Both the position numbers and the translations under genes were made by a program. Shown here piece by piece: positions 57,501-64,000 of a stretch of 64,000 nt of DNA. A model generated the notes under the pieces. It searched no databases. It was not told the origin of the DNA and saw only the letters and a program-made list of their open reading frames with translations. Position 1 is the first letter of the stretch; the number at the start of each line of letters is the position of its first letter. This DNA is from Casuarina equisetifolia (taxonomy: Eukaryota; Streptophyta; Magnoliopsida; Fagales; Casuarinaceae). The stretch is taken from the NCBI GenBank assembly GCA_028551475.1, contig CM052360.1, positions 24,436,682 through 24,500,681 on the forward strand, read 5' to 3'.

Positions 57501-59166
57501 AGAATCATCAGTTTATCCTCTTTCGACCTACATTTCATATGACCATTTACCATTGGACAACCAGCATTTCATTGCATCCATATCTGCTGATGTTGAACCA
57601 ATGCATCACCATGAGGCAATTGGCGATCCTAGATGGCAAGAAGCCATGGAACAAGAGATTAGGGCATTGGAAGCAAACAATACATGGGAGCTAGTGGACT
57701 TACCTCGAGGGAGAAAACCCATTGGTTGTAAATGGGTATATAAGATAAAGCACAAAGCAGATGGGTCAGTAGAGAGGTATAAAGCAAGACTAGTGGCAAA
57801 AGGATACAGTCAGAAAGAGGAAGTGGACTACCATGAGATTTTTGCCCCGGTGGTAAAACACATCACCATCAGATGTGCTCTCTCTTTAGCAGCACAGAAT
57901 CAGTGGGACATCCATCAGATGGATGTGAACAATGCTTTCCTACAAGGGGATCTAGATGAAGAGGTATACATGAAACCTCCACCAGGTAATCCGGCTGAGA
58001 ACAATGGAAAAGTTTGTAGGTTGAGAAAATCCATCTATGGACTCAAGCAAGAAGCCAGACAATGGTATGAAAAGTTTACAGAAGCCCTACTCACAGCTGG
58101 TTATAAAGATTCCATGCATGACACCTCATTGTTTGTTCGGCGAAGAGGTAATCTTATCGTCATTCTCATGATCTATGTGGATGACATACTCATCACTGGC
58201 AGTGACACTGAGGGGATACAAGAATTGAAAGCACACTTGCATTCTGCATTTCACATTAAGGACTTGGGAGATCTCAAATTCTTTCTTGGGATTGAGGTCC
58301 TTAAAGATGAAAAGGGAATTCAGTTGAGTCAACGAAAGTACATTCTCGAGATGATAAAAGAGATGGGACTTGGGGGAAGTAAACCAGTGGACAACCCCAT
58401 GGACACCAATTTGTCGTTGACTACTTTTAAACATGATCAAGGAGCAAAGGTGCCACGAGATGATGACCCGCTTCTAAATGAACCACTCAAGTATCAACAA
58501 CTTATAGGGAAGCTGAATTATCTCCTAGTCACAAGGCCTGACATCTCTTATACGGTGCATAATTTAGCCCAATTCATGCATTCACCGAAGAAATCTCATT
58601 GGGAAGCAGCTATTAGGTTAATCAGATATCTTAAGAGCTACCCAGGCACCAGTTTATTTATTTCCACTTCGGGAGGTTACCAGATGCGAGCATTCTGTAA
58701 CTCGGATTATGCCACTTGCAAGGTTGAGAGGAAATCTGTCACTGATTTCTGCATCATGCTTGGCGACACCCTCATCTCTTGGAAAAGCAAGAAACATGCA
58801 GTGGTATCTCTTTCCTCCATAGAAGCAGAGTATCGAGCAATGGCCTACACATCATGTGAGATCATCTGGTTACTAGGCTTACTTGGAGACATGGGAATTG
58901 AAGTCCCACAACCAGTGACTATGTATTGTGATAATAAGGCCGCAATGGAACTATCAGCAAATCCCATGGTGCATCAGCGCACTAAGCACATAGATGTCGA
59001 CTGTCACTTCATCAGGGAAAAGATAAAGTGTGGCCTCATCAAAACACATCATGTTGGAACCAAAGATCAACTAGCAGATGTCTTTACAAAGGCTCTAGGA
59101 GCAAATCAGCATGCATATCTCCTTGGCAAACTGAATGTCATCAACTCTTATCGACCATCTGTTTGA
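54564..59166 (+). pseudogene. Copia gag-pol remnant with stops and one frameshift
   Basis: Gag starts at 54564 (MAGSSQSTPP) with YATWSETMMIAL and RGWILNSI, stops at TAG 55191, and continues in frame to zinc knuckles CTLCGRKGHKREEC and CEYCKGYGH. A frameshift at the 8-A run 55684-55691 leads into the pol frame: DSGASDH protease, LWHCRLGHM / CMICPLAKQ, integrase HIDVWGPY and NGVVERKHR, then RT with YVDD at 58174-58185 and RNase H to the TGA at 59164. Stops also lie at 56584, 56713, 57406 and 57424. The first RNase H acidic position reads FCNSD where relatives usually have FCDAD. Confidence 0.92.
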
Positions 59167-59173
59167 GGAGGGG

Positions 59174-59545
59174 TGTTCGGATATGTGGTTACATGGGCAG
59201 CCACGTCACCACTAGTGGCTGCCCTGTTAGCTACTTACTTAGACAGCAGTTACTTTCGTAGCTGCTATAAGACACTCCACCGCCAGGCAGCACGTGCAGC
59301 AGCTACTCACAGTAGTTGCTGTGAATCACCTCCAGTAGCAGGGACATGCGCGACGTGTGGAGACAGGACGTGGAGAAGCTTATCCGTTCCTTCTCCCCGT
59401 TGTGTTTGCTTTCTCTTCTATAAATAGATGTTGATATCGTAATGTAAAATAACCCACGGGAACAATAACCCGTTTGTATCAAGAGGTTTTCTTGCTTATA
59501 TGAATGAAATGAGCAATTTTTACCTATATTCATGGTTTTTTGACA
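59174..59545 (+). repeat. 3' LTR of the younger copia element (372 bp)
   Basis: It starts TGTTCGGATATG and ends TTTTTTGACA. Its TATAAATA is at 59419-59426. Substitutions relative to the left LTR are mostly C-to-T or G-to-A and fall partly in the hairpin arms. Confidence 0.92.
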
Positions 59546-59550
59546 TTAAC

Positions 59551-60109
59551 ATATTCATCTTAAAGCATTTATTGAGAAAAAAAGGAAAAGAAATAATGTT
59601 AGTTTCAAACTAATCAAAATGCTTGAAGTACATGTTAAACAAGGCTATAGATATTATCATAATTGACAAAGACATAGAGGAAGAAAGAGTGAAAACCTGT
59701 TGTAAGATGAAAAGACTAAGCCAAGTGGTGGATAGTAAATGAATGAGAAGTAAGGAACGACAAAAATTTTGCTCTTTTTTAGAGTAAGAAACTATGAGTT
59801 TGTTGTGCCTACTAAATATCACAAAGATCATTTATAGAGTATGAAATTTTTACCTTGGATTACAAGCAACTTGCTTGTTCTTCTCCTTTTACTTTGCCTC
59901 CAGATATTTTATCCCTTGATTTGTCTTTTGCTTGTCGACGCATCTTCTTTTCCCTTCCTTCTCTGTTTTAATTCTTTTTGTTCATGCTTCTTTGTCTTCT
60001 TGCTTTATTCTTTTCTTTCTCTATAACATAAAGTTGCTGCTCAAATCCTTCACAGAACTTGTCTGCTGTAAGTTTTTCCAAATTTGGATGACGGTTCAGA
60101 TCTATACCT
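59551..60109. repeat. Displaced upstream region of DC1 copy 7 with P module
   Basis: This continues the interrupted DC1 upstream block, then has CATTTATAGAGTATGAAATT near 59829 and the P sequence (ACTTTGCCTCCAGATATT, TTTGTTCATGCTTCTTTGTC). Removing the copia element places this TATA-like word about 430 bp from the DC1 start, as at copies 1, 5 and 6. Confidence 0.6.
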
Positions 60110-61269
60110 GGCAATTTGGCTTCGGCTTTGGCTCATGTAATTAAGCTAAATGATTAGCCTGTTTTGTTGAGCTGGAATTGATGGAAAATTCGACATAGGA
60201 GAAGGGAAAAAATCTTTCCCTGCACGTCTTGGTCTTGGTTTGGAGACCACCTTGCGATACCAGTTTTGATTGTCTTGATTAGGTTATGAATCTGCGCGTT
60301 CTCCAGACGAGGTGCGGCGGCTGACTGCTAATGAAATCCACGGAGAATGCCAAAATCTTGAACTAGATGAAGCAGATTATTGCTGTGCAAGATCATGCCT
60401 TTTCCTTTTTCTCTGTCCCCACGGCTTTCTTCTTCATTCTTGATTACGTTTACGAATTCTTTTATTCTTTCACGTTGTTCTTTTGATTTTTCCAACCCTT
60501 CTTTTCTTTTCTTCTTTCTCTGTTTTTTCTTCTTTTGTACACGCATGATTGTTCTTCCTTGAACCTGTCAAACCTTATTATCCCAATGTGAATTGCTTAA
60601 GAAGCCTAATAACCTGTGATTCATATGAAGAAGTACAAAGCAGGAAAGGAGGCCCAAGCATATGCTTGTGAAAGAAAGCAGCCGAACTTAGCCAACTAGC
60701 TATGTTCTTTTTGTATAAAGAAGCAGCACATATTCAAGGATACGTTACCTTCTCAATCTCCTGTTTTGAAGAATGAACCACCTCTTGGGTTTTGAATAAA
60801 GGAATTAAACTGCAAGCATAAAATGAAGAACATAACTTGCAAGAAAAGAATCCAATTCATTTTCTCTTTTTTTTTTTCTCCTTCTTTTATCTTCATCCCA
60901 TTACTGTAACAACCCAAGGGACATAGTCGCTGAAAAATAGGCCAAATTATGCGCATATGTTGTTCATATATGATTGGAAAAGTTCTATAGGCCGGAATTT
61001 AGCCATGGACAACATATTTGTTGTTGCTTTACAAAGCAATATATTGGATGTTTTGGAAAATATCCTAAGCAATAATCTAGAATAACAAGCGATAGGGTGG
61101 GAAGTCAAACGAGGTTAACTAATATTCCAAGGCTTTAGGCTTTAGTTTCACCCTTACGATATTGGAACTTCAACGGGCACGCAGGTCAGAGTTTGAGAAC
61201 AAAAAATGAAACCAAGTTCCTCAATTACTCCCGTGTGGCTACCCATTTCCTGCAGAGCTCTTAGACCTG
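60110..61269 (+). repeat. P tail and Q module copy 4
   Basis: The part 60110-60410 matches 42181-42480. The Q copy has AATGTGAATTGCTTAAGAAGCC at about 60583, TGTATAAAGAAGC at 60712 and ATGAAGAACATAACTTGC at 60823. The ORF that follows is short. No recognised gene. Confidence 0.5.
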
Positions 61270-62399
61270 CAAGCCTCTTCTCTGAAATTTCTTCTAACGT
61301 CCAATCGTCTACGTGGTAACACAGATATGTAAAAATTCTGTTAATTTTTCTGTTTCTGTATTTAGTGGTACTCTTCAATGAAAGGGTGAGAGAGTAAGTA
61401 TTGTCACATAGTGAAGGACAACATTCTTGGTCGGGCCTTTATGTTCTCCACTGGGTGATATTTTTTTTCCGGTTTACAAAATTCAGTTTTAGACTTAAAT
61501 ATGATCTGATAGCCTTCACAAAGTTTTGCTGGACCCGCGGCTGTTCACAGGAGCTGAAAAGATCCCATTGATGAACAAGTTCATGTAGTTTAGTACTAAA
61601 TTCTTAATGCTCATGCAAGCTCTATAGGTTAATTTCCCATGATCAAGGAATGTAGAAAACATGCTGAATTGCCACCTGAAAGTATTTAGAAAAGTTATGT
61701 AGTATCATGGTTTGTTAAGAAAATGTAAGGTTGCTCAAATCTTTCACAAATGAATAAGCAACATGTTCTTGTATCAAAAACATCTGAGCATGTAAAAGGT
61801 CAAAGCTGAAATTAGTCCCCCCTCCTTAAATGTTCTCCTTGAACAATATCATAGAACAATACTAATTGATCTCACAATATGCCATGACAAATTATTTGCA
61901 ACTCTTCTAAGTAAATCGCAGGTCATCAAAATCTAGAGCCAGGTGAAGCAGATTCTGAGAATTTCTTTAGAATATATCATCCCAAATTATTTTAATACTT
62001 GGCGTAGTAGCTAATGTCTAAGAAAGAAGAACACAGAAGGATGATCTAGTGACCATTTTTGTAGATGCGTAAACACTCAGTCTGCTTTAATTTTTAATGT
62101 TTAAACACTCAATTCGTCTTAGTAATGGTATGAGCATTCAGTACACGAGAAAGATCAAAGGAAACAAAATATTCTTAGAAGTAATCTTACCATAAGAGAG
62201 GGAGAGAGAAGTAGCAAAACAATCATTGGATTCTCTGTTCTGACATGGTATGACACCAATCATTTCGAGGTTGTCCGGTCTCTAACTTTTGGTTATCTCT
62301 AATCAATATGGGGTCGTGTGAGTAGAAAACAAAAGATATCTATTCTAGTTCTATCATCAGTAATGGGTTTGAATCTACAAGAAATTTGAGAGAATGTTT
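61270..62399. repeat. Q tail, W and V modules, then a unique stretch
   Basis: W words are at 61640 (CCATGATCAAGGAATGTAGAAAACATG) and V words at 61740-61960 (AAAGGTCAAAGCTGAAATTAG). The part 61960-62400 has no second copy and no gene that I can support. Confidence 0.45.
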
Positions 62400-63289
62400 G
62401 CTACCCTGTTTGCAGGATTGCTGACTCTTAAACGAGCCAACCTTTTTATTCTTTCGTCCCCAACAGGCTTATTTATTTCTTAGACCGTTCTGTCAGATTC
62501 TACTCTTGAATATCTACAACAGCCGTGCTTTCAATTCCCATTATCCCCTGTAAGCTTCGTACTTTTCCACACTTACCTTGAGTTTGCAGGTTTAATGGCT
62601 TCCTCTGCATCCAAAAAGCTTACATAATTTCCTTTCAAAAGGCAGGTACATGAAGAAATTAGTTCCAATGGCCGACTCTCAGTTCAACTGAGGTCTTAAT
62701 GAGAGAGCGTAGTTACGAATCAAACAGAGGAAGAAAGATGGTCTTGTGTGGAACAGAGATCCTAGCATCAGTAATATCCAAGGTCATTCCCACCAACAAC
62801 CAGGAGCTTTCAAATGGCATTTCTCAGACAAGGGTGAAGGAATTTCTCAGACTACCAGAAGGACTCAATGCATTGCAGAAAGAAATAGTTTGTTCCCAAC
62901 AGAGTGCTCTTTTTCTTTGCAGTCTACATTTCCTCTCAACAGTTGAACAAACAATTATCAAAAATGTTCAAACCTCTCACCTCTACTATTGAGTCTGCAT
63001 GTCCTCTGAGAATTCCAAGTAAAAAAACAAGAGGATTTTGGCTAAGATCTCAATAAAACATGCCATGAATAAATGTCCAAACTGATCATTAGAGTGTAAA
63101 GTCACGGCCATTATAGTTTATTTAGTTGCTGGAGAGACAATAAATTGATTAGCCAAACTTATAGTTGTTGAATCTCTACAAAACAATTGATCTAGACAAG
63201 TTCAAAAATGTACTTGACAGCATTATCATATTTTGTTAAGACGTGCCTCATAACCACTACAAGACAATTTACTTGAAATGAAACATTGT
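62400..63289. repeat. Y module copy 2 and R module copy
   Basis: The part 62400-62830 matches 43470-43900 (GGATTGCTGACTCTT.AACGAGCC). Its ATGGCTTCCTCTGCATCC frame at 62595 reads MASSASKKLT and stops. R words follow (GTCTACATTTCCTC, ATTGAGTCTGCATGTCCTC). Confidence 0.5.
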
Positions 63290-64000
63290 TCTTCTTGGAA
63301 ACTATGAAACTTTATTATCCCAATGTGAATTGCTTAAGAAGCCTAATAACCTGTGAATAATAAGAGGAAGGACAGAGCAAAGCAAGAGGCCCAAGCATAT
63401 GCATGGAAAAGAAAGCACCCAAACTAAGCCAACTAGCCACGTCCTTTCTCTTTAAAAAAGCAGCAAATATTCAAGGATACACTACTTCCCTACATTTCTG
63501 TTTTTGAAAAGTGAACTACCTCTTGGGTTTTTGTGTAGAAGGAAATAAACTTCAAGCACAAAATGAAGAACATCACCAAGAAAAGTATCCAATTCATTTT
63601 CTCTTTTTTCTTTCTTTTATCTTCCTCCCATCCCTCTGGCACCCCAAGGGACATTGTCGCCAAAAACTGGACCATCTTATGTGCATACATTTGTTCATAT
63701 ATAATTCTAAGGGTGTTCTAGGCCGGAACTTTGCCATCAACAATATTAAGTTGCATTTGTCTTTGATTATATGCAATAGTATGGAATAACAAGCAACATA
63801 GTGGGGAAGTTAGGCCAGGGAAACTAATATTTTATCGGGCTGTTCAGTTTCACCCTTACAATATTGCAGCTTAAACAGCCATACTGCTTTGAGTTAGTGA
63901 ACAAAATTCAATTTTAGATTTATATATGAAATGGTAGCCTCCACAAAATTTTGCTGGCCCAAGGACAGTCCATAGTAGTTGAAAAGATCCATTGATGAAG
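63290..64000 (+). repeat. Q module copy 5, longest version of the short ORF
   Basis: Q words (AATGTGAATTGCTTAAGAAGCC at 63322) and TTTAAAAAAGCAGC (63451) precede an ORF at 63563-63721. This ORF has 52 codons: MKNITKKSIQFIFSFF, a hydrophobic run, SGTPRDIVAKN and CAYICSYIILRVF. The other four copies break within or before this ORF. A hydrophobic N-terminus could be a signal sequence. No family is recognised, and coding status is uncertain. Confidence 0.35.

Larger units (their letters stand above)
53762..59545 (+). mobile_element. Ty1/copia LTR retrotransposon, younger and defective
   Basis: LTRs at 53762-54134 and 59174-59545 start TGTTCGGATATG and end TTTTTTGACA. They are bracketed by TTAAC at 53757-53761 and 59546-59550. 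A primer site TGGCATCGAGAGCC lies at 54135 and a purine tract GAGGAGGGG before 59174. The LTRs differ at about seven positions (about 98 percent identity by eye). The order gag, zinc knuckle, protease, integrase, RT, RNase H is complete. Confidence 0.95.

Noticed and set aside
1..64000. CRISPR array, rRNA or tRNA gene, bacterial operon
   Set aside because: No regularly spaced short repeats and no recognisable structural RNA were seen, and all gene content is plant nuclear.

Overview
This is nuclear DNA of a flowering plant, most likely a eudicot. The evidence is an array of plant-specific DC1 (C1-like, Cys/His-rich) zinc-binding genes, a piece of an NRT1/PTR (NPF) transporter, and three plant-type LTR retrotransposons, two of them with a tRNA-iMet-like primer site. 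The species cannot be told from the window. Codon-rich DNA is scarce, and most of the 64 kb is AT-rich DNA with long pyrimidine tracts.

Layout. All DC1 copies lie on the minus strand, at 1-104, 2630-4129, 12023-12863, 19820-19951, 21533-22204, 23341-25154, 30248-36393 (split by a transposon) and 51694-53612. The full family length is about 640 codons (seen at 53612-51694). Every copy is broken by indels, nonsense codons, internal deletions or truncation. The best preserved is the 512-codon ORF at 53612-52074. Between the DC1 copies lies a small vocabulary of local repeat modules, which I call P, V, R, Q, S, T, U, W, X and Y. They recur 2-9 times in changing order, so the locus grew by repeated segmental duplication. 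The clearest case is about 3 kb at 16.3-19.7 kb, which recurs at 26.0-28.9 kb.

Three LTR elements sit on the plus strand with perfect 5-bp target duplications. A Ty3/gypsy chromovirus (31180-35877, TSD ATCTA) splits a DC1 coding region. An older Ty1/copia element (37048-42175, TSD CCTGG) lies in a DC1 upstream module. A younger Ty1/copia element (53762-59545, TSD TTAAC) landed about 150 bp upstream of the best DC1 ORF. All three are dead, mainly through nonsense codons that look like C-to-T or G-to-A changes. A probable 681-bp solo LTR (47634-48314) and a mosaic of a copia gag fragment with an NPF transporter fragment (8245-9245) complete the mobile or captured DNA.

Other possible host genes are small. 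There is a two-exon secreted-peptide-like ORF (16745-16425) with a decayed paralogue near 26.4 kb. An unidentified two-exon family (module S) has three decayed copies. A short hydrophobic plus-strand ORF recurs in module Q. No RNA gene or CRISPR array was found. The window reads as a fast-decaying, repeat-driven DC1 cluster rather than a set of cooperating genes.
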